A DNA stretch of 64,000 nt from Bacillota bacterium (GCA_023397655.1 JAEWTW010000016.1:1-64000), one strand, 5' to 3'; positions 41,378 through 50,391 are shown, counted from the stretch's first letter. The notes: generated by a model not told the origin, from the sequence alone. Program-made: numbers and translations.

Positions 41378-43042
41378 ATGAGCGTACTGCTGAAGCGGTT
41401 TTGCCCGCGCACCGAATTTGAATCCTATGAAGACCTGAAACATAACTACCGCTGTGCCGCGCCCGAGCGGTTCAACTTCGCTCACGACGTGGTGGACGAG
41501 TGGGCCCGACTGGAGCCGGACAAGCTGGCGCTGCTGTGGACCAACGACGGCGGCGATGTGAAGCGCTATACATTTGCGGACATGAAACGGCTGTCCGACA
41601 AGGCGGCTAATCTGATCGCGACTTACGGCATCGGCAAAGGCGACGTGGTGATGCTGATACTGAAGCAGCGCCCCGAAGCATGGGTATGCATCACGGCGCT
41701 GATGAAGCTGGGAGCCGTCTGCATTCCGGCGAGCTATCAGCTGACGCCCAAGGACATTGCATACCGCAGCAACATCGCTGACGTGAAGATGCTGGTCACC
41801 GTGGACGAGGATGTGGTGATGGCGCACGTGCAGGAGGCGCTGCCCGAGTGCCCCACGTTGAAAACGCTGATGTCGGTGGGGGACAATACGCCGGAGGGGT
41901 TCGTCGATTTCCGCGCGGAACTGGACAGGGCGGAGCACGCCTTCGAGCGGCGTCAGGACATCGCCAACAAGGATATGATGCTGATCTACTTCTCGTCCGG
42001 CACCACCGGCATGCCCAAGATGGTGTGGCACGACTACGAGTTTCCGCTGGGGCATATCGTGACAGCGAAGTACTGGCACTGCGTGCAGGAGAACACGATA
42101 CACATGACGCAGACGGACTCGGGCTGGGCCAAGTTCGCCTGGGGCAAGATATATGGGCAGTGGATATGCGGCGCCGCCATCGGCGCTTATGATACCGAAA
42201 AGTTCGTACCGCACAAACTGCTGGAAGCGCTGCAGCGAGTCAAACCCACCACGTTCTGTGCGCCCGCGACAATATTCCGCTACCTGATCAAGGAAGATCT
42301 GTCGGGATACGACTTCTCGTTCATCAAGCATGCGAGCCTGGCGGGCGAGCCGCTGAACCCCGAGGTGTTCCGCAAGCTGGAGGAGCTGACAGGCATACGC
42401 GTGTACGAGGGCTTCGGTCAATCCGAATCGTCCGTGCTGCTCGCGAACTACCCGTGGTTTGAAATACGGCCCGGCTCAATGGGTAAGCCGTCGCCGCTGT
42501 ACGATATCGACCTCGAGGATGCGGACGGTAACCCGTGCGAAGACGGCGAAGTGGGAGCCATCGTGGTACGCAACACGGACAAGCTGCACCCGCTGGGGCT
42601 GTTCCACGGCTACTGGCGTGACGACGAAACGACGAACAATGCGTGGCAGAACGGCGTATACAACACCGGTGACATGGCGTGGCGCGATGCGGATGGCTAC
42701 TACTGGTTCGTGGGCCGCGGCGACGACGTGATCAAGTGCTCGGGTTACCGTATCGGGCCGTTTGAGGTGGAGAGCGTGCTGCTGGAGCACCCCTCGGTGC
42801 TGGAGTGTGCGGTGACCGCCGCGCCCGACCCGGTGCGCGGGCAGGTGGTGAAGGCGACCATCGTGCTGGCGAAGGGCTATGAGGCAAGCGACAAACTCGT
42901 TAAGCAGTTGCAGGATCATGTGAAGCATACCACCGCGCCGTACAAGTATCCGCGCATCGTGGAGTTCGCGGCGACTCTGCCCAAAACCACGAGCGACAAG
43001 ATACGCCGCAACGTGATAAGGGCGCAGGATGAGGGGAAGTAG
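41378..43042 (+). CDS. AMP-forming acyl-CoA synthetase (MACS-like), 3' end replaced by an insertion
   Basis: A 554-residue adenylate-forming enzyme that activates a carboxylic acid to its CoA thioester. Motifs: the P-loop-like YFSSGTTGMPKM, A5 YEGFGQSE, A7 YNTGD, A8 GRGDDVIKCSGYRIG and the catalytic lysine region PKTTSDKIRR. The order and length fit medium-chain acyl-CoA synthetases; the exact substrate is unknown. Its last codons read QDEGK-stop, but a 38-bp copy of the 3' end 1.45 kb downstream continues to QDEVKSEVR-stop. The present terminus therefore appears to be remade by an inserted element, with little effect on the enzyme. It is co-transcribed with the XRE-cupin gene. Confidence 0.93.
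   Translation: MSVLLKRFCPRTEFESYEDLKHNYRCAAPERFNFAHDVVDEWARLEPDKLALLWTNDGGDVKRYTFADMKRLSDKAANLIATYGIGKGDVVMLILKQRPEAWVCITALMKLGAVCIPASYQLTPKDIAYRSNIADVKMLVTVDEDVVMAHVQEALPECPTLKTLMSVGDNTPEGFVDFRAELDRAEHAFERRQDIANKDMMLIYFSSGTTGMPKMVWHDYEFPLGHIVTAKYWHCVQENTIHMTQTDSGWAKFAWGKIYGQWICGAAIGAYDTEKFVPHKLLEALQRVKPTTFCAPATIFRYLIKEDLSGYDFSFIKHASLAGEPLNPEVFRKLEELTGIRVYEGFGQSESSVLLANYPWFEIRPGSMGKPSPLYDIDLEDADGNPCEDGEVGAIVVRNTDKLHPLGLFHGYWRDDETTNNAWQNGVYNTGDMAWRDADGYYWFVGRGDDVIKCSGYRIGPFEVESVLLEHPSVLECAVTAAPDPVRGQVVKATIVLAKGYEASDKLVKQLQDHVKHTTAPYKYPRIVEFAATLPKTTSDKIRRNVIRAQDEGK
42997..43034 (+). repeat. Left copy of a 38-bp perfect direct repeat
   Basis: It lies within the last codons of the acyl-CoA synthetase gene, starting CAAGATACGCCG and ending GCAGGATGAGG. 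It is identical to 44446-44483. It encodes KIRRNVIRAQDE, so it is native gene sequence on this side. Confidence 0.95.
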
Positions 43043-43179
43043 AAGATAAGTATAATTTCAGATAAAGACGCACCGTCTATTATACAAGGTTCGTTTCTCT
43101 GGAGAATTAGTCTGTTTGAATATAATTAACAGCTGTGATAATATATTACCAATTAGATTTGTTGTTTAATGGGGATGTT

Positions 43180-44409
43180 ATGATACAAATTATCTCTTAT
43201 TCACCGAATAAAACATATGAAAACGAGCAGATTTGTCAATCTAGTATAGCAGCTCCAAGATCATTGGATGAATTTGATGTTAATATAATTGATTTAAATA
43301 ATGAATATATATGGAAGAATACTGGCCAAGTAATTAGCTCTATTAATTGCTTATCAGATTTGAAAAATCTAAGTATTATGATTAAGCAAAGAAAGAGCAC
43401 TAGAGTAGTGGTCATGGTACCTAAAGATCAAAAATTTGAATACTACTATTTAGGATCACCCGCAAATAAATATACAAAAGTCACGCGCTTAAAAAATATG
43501 CTGGATGTTGTATCAAATATAGCATTTGATATTTTATTAAATATACCTGAGAAAGAATTAATCTACGAAAATACTGATACATGTATCGGTAATAAAAACT
43601 TTAATGCATCATTCCATTTTGGCTCACCAAATAGCGGTATATTGACCAAATCAAACAAAAGTGGAAAAATAACTACAATTGAGGCTGAAGGTTTTGTTCT
43701 CTCGACATTAGATCTTCCTTTACAATCAGAGACGATACTAGCTTTTTTACATACTATTGGATTATTAGAATGCAAACAAGATGTTCCAAAATGGTTCTAC
43801 AATATGGAAAATTTTAATGATAAAGACTTAAAATTAGAAATCGAAAAAAACAATACTAAAATAAAGGCTCTTGAAGAAAAAGTGGATATGGCCAAACAAA
43901 ATCTCAGCAAAAATGATTCTTTTAAGTCGATTTTATACACAAATGGGAACGAACTTATAGCACAAGTATATATAATACTTGAAAATATATTGGAGTTTGA
44001 TTTGTCTCGATTCATTGATCAGAAAAAAGAAGACTTTGAAATCGAAAAAGATGAGGTTACTTTTATTGGGGAGATAAAAGGTGTCACATCAAATGTGAAG
44101 AACGAAAATGTTTCACAATTGGATGTTCATGTTCAAGGTTATATGGATAGGATTAAAGAGGAGGGAAGAGACGTTAAGGTTAAGGGGTTGTTAATTATCA
44201 ATTCTCAACGCAATAGAAGTCCTATTGAAAGAGATGCTGTAGGTCAAGATCAAATAAAGCTAGCAGAAAGAAACAACTCGCTAATAATTACAACCGTCGA
44301 GCTTTTGAGCCTATATGAGAGACTTACACGGTGCGAAATAGAAAGTGCGAAAATTATTAGGACGTTCTCTGAACTATCTGGTCTATTCAATAACGATCAA
44401 GTCTTATAA
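43180..44409 (+). CDS. PD-(D/E)xK-nuclease-like protein of an inserted island
   Basis: A 409-residue protein of unknown family. Residues ~1-200 form a mixed alpha/beta region with no motif I recognise. A Lys/Glu-rich coiled coil (~208-250) leads to a C-terminal nuclease-like domain: a D285-F-E approach, E298-I-K300 in FIGEIKG, then a core strand (KGLLIINSQRN), SPIERDA and a terminal LIITTVELLSLYERL. This order is typical of restriction-endonuclease-like domains at the C-terminus of many uncharacterised defence-associated proteins. No signal peptide or membrane helix is present. Codon use is strongly A/T-biased, unlike every neighbour. ATG 43180 follows GGGGATG. It is the only gene of the insertion; a role in phage or plasmid defence is inference. 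Confidence 0.68.
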   Translation: MIQIISYSPNKTYENEQICQSSIAAPRSLDEFDVNIIDLNNEYIWKNTGQVISSINCLSDLKNLSIMIKQRKSTRVVVMVPKDQKFEYYYLGSPANKYTKVTRLKNMLDVVSNIAFDILLNIPEKELIYENTDTCIGNKNFNASFHFGSPNSGILTKSNKSGKITTIEAEGFVLSTLDLPLQSETILAFLHTIGLLECKQDVPKWFYNMENFNDKDLKLEIEKNNTKIKALEEKVDMAKQNLSKNDSFKSILYTNGNELIAQVYIILENILEFDLSRFIDQKKEDFEIEKDEVTFIGEIKGVTSNVKNENVSQLDVHVQGYMDRIKEEGRDVKVKGLLIINSQRNRSPIERDAVGQDQIKLAERNNSLIITTVELLSLYERLTRCEIESAKIIRTFSELSGLFNNDQVL

Positions 44410-44445
44410 GAAGGTAAATGAGTTTCACTCAAAAGACGTAATTGT

Positions 44446-44483
44446 CAAGATACGCCGCAACGTGATAAGGGCGCAGGATGAGG
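44446..44483 (+). repeat. Right copy of the 38-bp perfect direct repeat
   Basis: Identical to 42997-43034. Downstream codons continue in the synthetase frame (VKSEVR) to TAA at ~44502, so this looks like the original 3' end of that gene. The remainder of the 301-bp gap to 44711 has only the hairpin at 44517. Confidence 0.95.
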
Positions 44484-44516
44484 TGAAATCCGAAGTACGG
44501 TAAAACCGCTATACCT

Positions 44517-44545
44517 AAGACGCAAGCTGTTGAAGCCTGCGTCTT
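44517..44545 (+). terminator. Terminator-like hairpin, originally of the synthetase transcript
   Basis: AAGACGCA-A-GC pairs with GC-C-TGCGTCTT with one mismatch; the T-tract is weak (ATCTTATTT). Confidence 0.5.
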
Positions 44546-44710
44546 ATCTTATTTCCAGCAAAATTCACGGCTGTATGAATGATGAGGATATGATTTAGTC
44601 TGCAGCCTTATTGACAAGAATCTACACCTAAAAATCGAATGGAATTATTAACAATTTGTTTCCATTTCCGGTATACCGGATCTTGGAAGAATACTTTAGT
44701 ATTGTAGGAT

Positions 44711-45838
44711 ATGCAACAAGAAAAGAGCAAAAAGACGATTCGCAGAAGGATACCCGTGAAGCTGGCCGTGATACTGGCCGCGTTGATTGTAGCACTGGCA
44801 GGTGCCGTGACGGCGCTGATCATGGTATTGAGCGATATGAACACGGATTATGATGCAGCAGCGCTCATCATTTTAGAGCCGGAGCCTTCGCAGGTACCCA
44901 CGCCTGTCTCCACACCGGACCCCGCGCCGGTGCCCACACCGGAGCCGAACCCTTCGGAGGTTAAAGCCGGTACACAGGGCGGAGATGTACAACGGTTTCA
45001 GGAGCGGATGCTGGAACTGGGTTATTATCTCTCCGACGAGACACCAGGCATATACGGCGGCAGAACGGAGACGGCGGTGTCCGAATTCCAGCGGCAAAAC
45101 GGGCTGGAACAGACGGGGGAGGCTGATACTGCAACATGTCTGCAGCTTTTTTCAGAGGACGCCATAGCCTGTGCGGACTTTGCCGAGCTGGCGCCCACAG
45201 TGAACATGAGCTTTGCTGAACTGGCGGGCGATGACGGTTTGCGCGATCATCCTGCGGGATATCCCGCGGCGGACAAGTATCAGATCATCGTGGATATTGC
45301 GCATCAGGTGGTCATGGTTTATACCAAAGATGCGAACAACGAATACACGGTACCGGTACGGTACATGCTGTGCTCCTCCGGAACGGGCAGCCGGACACCG
45401 TTGGGCACGTTTAAAATGGGTGCCTACCGCGTCCGCTTTTCCAGATTTGCAAACGACGGACGCTACGGACAGTACTGGACGCAGATACGCGGAGCGATCT
45501 ACTTCCATACCTTTCTGTACATCAAAAATGATGCCGCCACTTACGAGGAACAGACGTATACCGAATTGGGCGGTAAGGCGTCGCACGGCTGTGTTCGGCT
45601 GACGGTACCGGATGCACGGTGGATGTGGTACAACATTGCCTATGGCACCCAATGTGTGATCCGCAAGGGAGATCCGGACGATATCGCCACAGCGATGATT
45701 CGGGAACAGCTGGTGCTGGCAGCCCTGCCGGAAGAGCGCCTTGAGCTGGTGCAGGGGGACATACCCAACACCGACAACTGGACGATTGACAATGTGGAAA
45801 TCGTGCTGCCGTACAAGCGCGGCTCGCAAAACAGCTGA
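44711..45838 (+). CDS. L,D-transpeptidase (YkuD) with peptidoglycan-binding domain
   Basis: A 375-residue cell-wall enzyme that makes or modifies 3-3 cross-links in peptidoglycan. A short basic N-terminus, one membrane helix (~18-42), a Pro/Thr-rich spacer (~55-85), a PG_binding_1 domain (~88-150; GGDVQRFQERMLELGYYLSD) and a YkuD catalytic domain (~185-345). The active-site motif is KASHGCVRLT with the catalytic cysteine, preceded by the conserved histidine in IYFHTF. ATG 44711 has only a modest TAGGAT site. No D,D-peptidase or sortase is adjacent. Confidence 0.93.
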   Translation: MQQEKSKKTIRRRIPVKLAVILAALIVALAGAVTALIMVLSDMNTDYDAAALIILEPEPSQVPTPVSTPDPAPVPTPEPNPSEVKAGTQGGDVQRFQERMLELGYYLSDETPGIYGGRTETAVSEFQRQNGLEQTGEADTATCLQLFSEDAIACADFAELAPTVNMSFAELAGDDGLRDHPAGYPAADKYQIIVDIAHQVVMVYTKDANNEYTVPVRYMLCSSGTGSRTPLGTFKMGAYRVRFSRFANDGRYGQYWTQIRGAIYFHTFLYIKNDAATYEEQTYTELGGKASHGCVRLTVPDARWMWYNIAYGTQCVIRKGDPDDIATAMIREQLVLAALPEERLELVQGDIPNTDNWTIDNVEIVLPYKRGSQNS

Positions 45839-45894
45839 TACGTAACACTTTAGAGCCCGGGCGTCAATTCATTCCATATATCAAGAAACATAAT

Positions 45895-45920
45895 GAGGCG
45901 CGGAAGAATCCGCGCCTTTA
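45895..45920 (+). terminator. Weak terminator-like hairpin after the L,D-transpeptidase
   Basis: AGGCGCGGA pairs with TCCGCGCCT around a 4-nt loop; the T run is short. Confidence 0.5.
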
Positions 45921-45983
45921 CTGCGTTCGGCATTAATAATGCAAATGATGCAGAGTTTAAAGGAACAGGCTTTGCGGATATGA

Positions 45984-46862
45984 TTACCCCAGAATGAATT
46001 CCGTCACTTTCTCGTTGATGTGCCGCAGCCGTTCACTGCTGAGCATGTACATGTGCGGGCAGTTTTCCATCAACTCGGCGTATGCGAGGTTGGGGATGAG
46101 GGCTTTAGCCCGTCGGAGAACCTTTTTGCCGGGAAACAGCACGTCTTTGTCAGCTGCAAACACGGCGGTGGGCGCAGTGCATCCGGACAGCGCGGCGGCG
46201 TGTGCGTTGGCTGGCATCTGCGCCTTCACATGAACATGCCGAAACGTGGCTTCCACCATTTCAAGGTTGTTGTCGTCTATTTCGTCAGCATTTATAACCA
46301 TCGGTAATATGGCTTTGATCAGCCTTTCGCGGCTGGGCTTCGTGCGGTACTTTATCATTGGTATGCCCAGCTTCAGCAGCACGGTGCCAAGCGGCACATT
46401 GGCAATTCCGGAAGGCACGATGAGTATGGACTTGGTGACCTTCTCCGGGGCATATTCCATCAGCCGGATCAAAGCGCCGCTGCCGAAAGACCCGGCCATG
46501 CAGACCATCTGAGAGAAGCCCAGACCATCGATGACATCGCTGGCCCATTGCCCGTACTCCGTGTTGCTGGAGGACAGCACCGTCTGGGCGCTGAAGCCGG
46601 GGTGCCCCATCGTGTCGGGCGCGTAAAGCCTGAAATGCTCCGCCAGCGGTACGTGGTATATGAGCGAATGCGGATTGGTTGAGTTGCCGCCGTGGAATAT
46701 CAGTATGGGTATGCCGTCCTCCTTGCCGCCGGTGAGCACGTGCGTCTGGCCGAAGCGTGTCGGTACATACAGGCTGTTAAATTCCATGCCGAGCCTTTGC
46801 CGCTGTCGGCCGTACAGCTCCCGGATAAACTGCTCTCCGGTACTGCTTCTGTATATCGACAT
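45984..46862 (-). CDS. Alpha/beta-fold hydrolase
   Basis: A 292-residue single-domain hydrolase. The oxyanion-region motif is LIFHGGNS, the nucleophile elbow is MAGSFGSG (Sm-x-Ser-x-Gly form), the probable acid is in AADKDVLFP and the probable base is the histidine in NCPHMYML. The substrate is unknown; esters, lactones or thioesters are possible. ATG 46862 was chosen because AGGAGG lies just upstream; an in-frame TTG at 46883 contains that site and is unlikely. It is divergent from the GGDEF-EAL gene across a 377-bp gap. Confidence 0.86.
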   Translation of the reverse strand: MSIYRSSTGEQFIRELYGRQRQRLGMEFNSLYVPTRFGQTHVLTGGKEDGIPILIFHGGNSTNPHSLIYHVPLAEHFRLYAPDTMGHPGFSAQTVLSSSNTEYGQWASDVIDGLGFSQMVCMAGSFGSGALIRLMEYAPEKVTKSILIVPSGIANVPLGTVLLKLGIPMIKYRTKPSRERLIKAILPMVINADEIDDNNLEMVEATFRHVHVKAQMPANAHAAALSGCTAPTAVFAADKDVLFPGKKVLRRAKALIPNLAYAELMENCPHMYMLSSERLRHINEKVTEFILG

Positions 46863-47239
46863 TAAGTTTATACCTCCTGACAAGGCAGTATCGTATCCGT
46901 AAAAAGGACATTACTACGGCTGTTTCGCATATACGGGTATGATACCATACATTTCCTGTGGACACAATTGATCCACTTAGGCACCCTTGAAAGGGCGTGC
47001 AGGAGAGGAGATCAATCAATACGGTCATGCGGGTAGCTATGCTGGAAAAAGCAGTGCATTCAAGTGGTTGGTGAAAAAGAGTCAATTAGAAGATAAAAAG
47101 CGTTACAAATGCTGCGCAGCGGTTTATTTATGTTAGGAAATATTTATCTGCCCGTTAATAAAATGGTGAAAATAACCGATTAAGTAATTAGTAACGTCTG
47201 CCATTTATGGAAGAGATGGAAAGGAATCCCGGATAAGTA
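46863..47239 (+). other. Intergenic region between divergent hydrolase and GGDEF-EAL genes
   Basis: 377 bp with an imperfect inverted repeat (GTGGA ... TCCAC near 46960-46978), several A/T tracts and, near the right end, a sigma-28-like site. I compared it with the class I and II c-di-GMP riboswitch cores and found no match. No coding region was found. Confidence 0.5.
47156..47182 (+). promoter_or_regulatory. Sigma-28-like promoter of the 7TM-GGDEF-EAL gene
   Basis: TAAT (47156-47159), 15 bp, ACCGATTA (47175-47182), against TAAA-N15-GCCGATAA. It is 57 bp before the start codon. Spacing is exact, with one -35 and two -10 mismatches. Confidence 0.4.
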
Positions 47240-48649
47240 ATGACTTCATTATCTCAAGTATTCACCGCATTATTTGTCAGCGTAGCTGGTATAAGCTTTT
47301 TGTTCGGGGCTTACATTCTGCGCATCAAGCACAGTGCACACGAGAACAAATTATTTTTCGCGGTCTCCATCGCGCTGATGGTATGGGCACTGGGGCTGGG
47401 GCTGGCGCTGTCATCACCCGCTGAGGAAATAAGTCTTTTATGGCGTCGTATCGCGGCAATTGGCTGGGGATCATTTTTCAGTTTGCTGCTGCATTTTGCG
47501 CTGCTGCTCACCGGCAAACAGGCGCTGCTGAATAAGTGGTGGGCAAATCTGGTGCTGTATCTGCCGGTGGTGGTGAACCTGGCTGCCTTCGCTGTTCCCA
47601 CGGGACTGAACCCCATGCCTTACGATATGCTGTATACGGACATGGGCTGGGTCAATGTCGCACAGAACAACGCCTGGGACATCTGGTACATGATCTATTA
47701 CGTCGCATATACGGCAGTCAGCCTCGTTCTCGTATGGCGGTGGGGTGCTAAGGCTGCCGATAAGAAAATAAAAAGCCAGTCGAGAGTGATACTGGCGACA
47801 TTTATAACAGCGCTCATACTGGGAACGCTGACGGACATGCTGGCAAACACATTGCTGGATGTTAAGATACCGCAGCTGGCACCCGTGGTGATACTGATTC
47901 CGGTAACCGCCATCTATTTATCGATCCGGCGCTACGGCATGCTGAACAGCACACTAACGGACAGAAACGAGGAGATACTGAACCCGTCAGCGCGTAAGAA
48001 GATATACAGGTATCTGACGATTGCTCTTGTGGCGGGCGGTTTTCTGAACTTTCTGACACAGTATGTCATGAACGGGAGCGGGCAAATACAGCTGGTATCC
48101 ACGCTGATACTGAGCGGTGTGTTCCTCCTGATTGGCTTAATCATTCAGCTTGTCAATCGGCTGCACATCAGCAACCGCTCCAAGGACATCATCAACATAA
48201 TCTGTGTATCCGCTTCCATACCCATCGTGACGCTGGGCTTCATTGGCTTTGGCTGCGTGACCGTATGGGCGTTTCCCTTCATCATGATCACCGTTTCGCT
48301 GGTGTTCAACAAGCGCATAGTGCTGCGCACTGTGGCGTTCATTACATTGCTGACGCAGATTATCGTTTGGATCGCAGCGCCCGAGGTGAGCGTGTCCATC
48401 GACGGGTTGGACTTTGCGGGACGTATCGGCATTTTCCTGATTGGTATCGGTCTGGCCACATACGTCAACAGGGTATATATATCACGGCTCAAGGAAAATG
48501 CGGATCAGATACGGCTGCAGACGCTGGTGTCTGAAATATCCACCGACTTTGTGTCAGCAAATCTGAAAAACATTGATATAAAGATCATAATCTGCTTGCC
48601 AGGGCGGGCACGTTTTTTGAGACGGACAACGCGATGGCCTGCTTTTTAA
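47240..48649 (+). CDS. 7TM sensor half of a frameshifted GAF-GGDEF-EAL protein
   Basis: The first ~450 codons encode a membrane sensor with about seven helices (~5-215, like the N-terminal 7TM region of some sensor kinases), then a second hydrophobic block with five to six helices (~250-420), and the beginning of a GAF domain (LVSEISTDFVSANLKNIDIK). From ~48585 the frame loses sense (IIICLPGRARFLRRTT) and stops at 48649. In the -1/+2 frame the GAF continues naturally as NLLARAGTFFETDNAMACFL, so this and the next entry are one gene with a single frameshift near 48582-48590. It is either a mutation or a sequencing error. Confidence 0.8.
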   Translation: MTSLSQVFTALFVSVAGISFLFGAYILRIKHSAHENKLFFAVSIALMVWALGLGLALSSPAEEISLLWRRIAAIGWGSFFSLLLHFALLLTGKQALLNKWWANLVLYLPVVVNLAAFAVPTGLNPMPYDMLYTDMGWVNVAQNNAWDIWYMIYYVAYTAVSLVLVWRWGAKAADKKIKSQSRVILATFITALILGTLTDMLANTLLDVKIPQLAPVVILIPVTAIYLSIRRYGMLNSTLTDRNEEILNPSARKKIYRYLTIALVAGGFLNFLTQYVMNGSGQIQLVSTLILSGVFLLIGLIIQLVNRLHISNRSKDIINIICVSASIPIVTLGFIGFGCVTVWAFPFIMITVSLVFNKRIVLRTVAFITLLTQIIVWIAAPEVSVSIDGLDFAGRIGIFLIGIGLATYVNRVYISRLKENADQIRLQTLVSEISTDFVSANLKNIDIKIIICLPGRARFLRRTTRWPAF

Positions 48650-50349
48650 GCGAGGATTTCTGTGCGTACCAGTGCAGCCATATATGGAGCCCGGCAGGGG
48701 ATGCGGCAGGTCCCGCGGCCGGGCAGGTTTATCCGGTTGATAACCCCTCCTGCTGGCTTCGCCGGATTATGGATGGCGAAGTTGTCCACATACCCGACGC
48801 ACAGCTGCTGCCGGGCGGCGAAGAAAAGGAATATATGCAGACCGCAAACTGCCGGTCGCTGATCGCTATTCCGATGAAGAGCGAGGAATGCGTGGTTGGT
48901 TTCCTGGGCTTTCAAAGCAGCGGACCACGCGAATGGCAGAGTGAATCCATCAGCCTGCTCAGAATATTGGCCAACACGCTCGCGGACGCGATGGCGAAGA
49001 CGGAAGCCGAAAGGGAGATCAACTACATGGCCTATTACGACCACCTGACCGGCTTGCCGAACCGCCTGCTTTTCAAGGACAGGCTTTCTCAGGCAATACT
49101 GCAGGCCGGGCGGACAGGACACAGCCTGGGTGTGATATTCCTTGATTTGGATTCGTTCAAGACAGTAAACGATACACTGGGGCACGAACGGGGCGACGAG
49201 CTGCTGTTTGTCATAGCAGACCGGCTCAAGCGTTGTCTGCGCGAGTCGGATACGGTATCGCGTTTTGGAGGTGATGAGTTTCTGCTGCTGATCAACAACC
49301 TTGCGGAGGTCAGCGATATCGTCACGGTGGCGAAGAATATAATTGCGCAGTTCGTGCAGCCGTTTGAAATGAAAGGGCAGGAATTCTATATCACAGCCAG
49401 CGCCGGTGTCGCCATGTATCCCGCGGACGGCGTTGATGCGGACAAACTGATCAAAAACGCTGATATTGCGATGTACAGCGCCAAGGAGACGGGCAAGAAC
49501 CAGTATGCGATGTGTTCCCACGAGATGAAGGAAGCGGTTACCGGAAATGTTGCGATGACCACCAGCCTGTACCGTGCACTGAGCCGCGATGAGTTCATGG
49601 TCTATTACCAGCCTCAGGTATGCCTGCAAACCAGGCGGATCATCGGTCTGGAAGCGTTGCTGCGGTGGAAAAGCCCTGAGCTGGGTCTGGTGAAGCCGGA
49701 CAGGTTTATACCGCTGGCCGAGCAGACCGGTCTCATCAATCCCATCGGCGAATGGGTGCTGCGTACGGCGTGTCGGCAGAATATGCTGTGGCAGATGATG
49801 GGCCTGCCGCCCGTGCGTATGTCGGTGAATTTGTCTGTCATACAGCTGCGCAACCACAAGCTGCGGGATATTGTGAGCAGTATACTGGAGGAGACAGGGA
49901 TGAACCCTTCCTGGCTTGAGCTGGAGATCACCGAGAGCGCCGCAACCAGGGAGTCAGAATACATCATCGGGCTGCTCGGGCGGCTCAAGGAGCTGGGCGT
50001 CTTGCTGTCGATTGATGATTTCGGTACCGAGTACTCTTCGCTTTCCCGCCTTAAAATGCTGCCTGTAGACCGCATCAAGATGGACATGCAGTTTGTGCAC
50101 GGCATTGAGGGCAACGATAAGGACAAGGCCATCACCAAGGTGATTATTAACCTCGCGAAGAACCTTGGAATCAAGGTGATTGCCGAAGGCGTGGAGACGG
50201 AGACTCAGCTGAATTTCCTCTATCAGAGGATGTGCGACGAGGTTCAGGGCTTCTATTATTTCCGTCCGATGCCGGCGGAACAGGTGGAAGCTGTGCTTAA
50301 AAACGAGCTGCTGTGTCAGACAGCTGCAGCGAAGGATACGGGGGCGTAA
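48634..50349 (+). CDS. GAF-GGDEF-EAL half of the frameshifted c-di-GMP enzyme
   Basis: 571 codons from an internal ATG, continuing the upstream reading frame. It contains most of a GAF domain (~1-120), a GGDEF domain (~130-295) with RFGGDEF and an intact I-site (RESD five residues before), and an EAL domain (~310-560) with the catalytic set EALLRW, VNLSVIQLRN, LEITES, DDFGTEYSSL, IKMD and AEGVET. All residues needed for a c-di-GMP phosphodiesterase are present, so the EAL domain should be active and the GGDEF domain may be active or regulatory. If the frameshift is real, a soluble fragment could still be made only if a ribosome site near 48620 works; none is obvious. Confidence 0.85.
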   Translation: MACFLSEDFCAYQCSHIWSPAGDAAGPAAGQVYPVDNPSCWLRRIMDGEVVHIPDAQLLPGGEEKEYMQTANCRSLIAIPMKSEECVVGFLGFQSSGPREWQSESISLLRILANTLADAMAKTEAEREINYMAYYDHLTGLPNRLLFKDRLSQAILQAGRTGHSLGVIFLDLDSFKTVNDTLGHERGDELLFVIADRLKRCLRESDTVSRFGGDEFLLLINNLAEVSDIVTVAKNIIAQFVQPFEMKGQEFYITASAGVAMYPADGVDADKLIKNADIAMYSAKETGKNQYAMCSHEMKEAVTGNVAMTTSLYRALSRDEFMVYYQPQVCLQTRRIIGLEALLRWKSPELGLVKPDRFIPLAEQTGLINPIGEWVLRTACRQNMLWQMMGLPPVRMSVNLSVIQLRNHKLRDIVSSILEETGMNPSWLELEITESAATRESEYIIGLLGRLKELGVLLSIDDFGTEYSSLSRLKMLPVDRIKMDMQFVHGIEGNDKDKAITKVIINLAKNLGIKVIAEGVETETQLNFLYQRMCDEVQGFYYFRPMPAEQVEAVLKNELLCQTAAAKDTGA

Positions 50350-50391
50350 GAGCTCAAACTTCATCGGTGCGTTTCATTGACACACATAAAC

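Larger units (their letters stand above)
43035..44483 (+). mobile_element. AT-rich single-gene insertion flanked by 38-bp direct repeats
   Basis: The base composition drops sharply from the GC-richer flanks to an AT-rich block of ~1.4 kb, then returns exactly at the second 38-bp repeat. Removing one repeat and the block would restore an uninterrupted synthetase reading frame ending VKSEVR-stop and bring its terminator-like hairpin (44517-44545) to within ~40 bp of the stop. The block carries one gene (43180-44409) and no integrase or transposase. The repeat is too long for a normal transposon target duplication and resembles an att core at a gene 3' end. The mobilising enzyme would have to act in trans. 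Confidence 0.7.

Noticed and set aside
46930..47060. c-di-GMP riboswitch before the GGDEF-EAL gene
   Set aside because: A GGTAGC word and some stems are present, but the conserved GEMM core and tetraloop-receptor sequences are absent.
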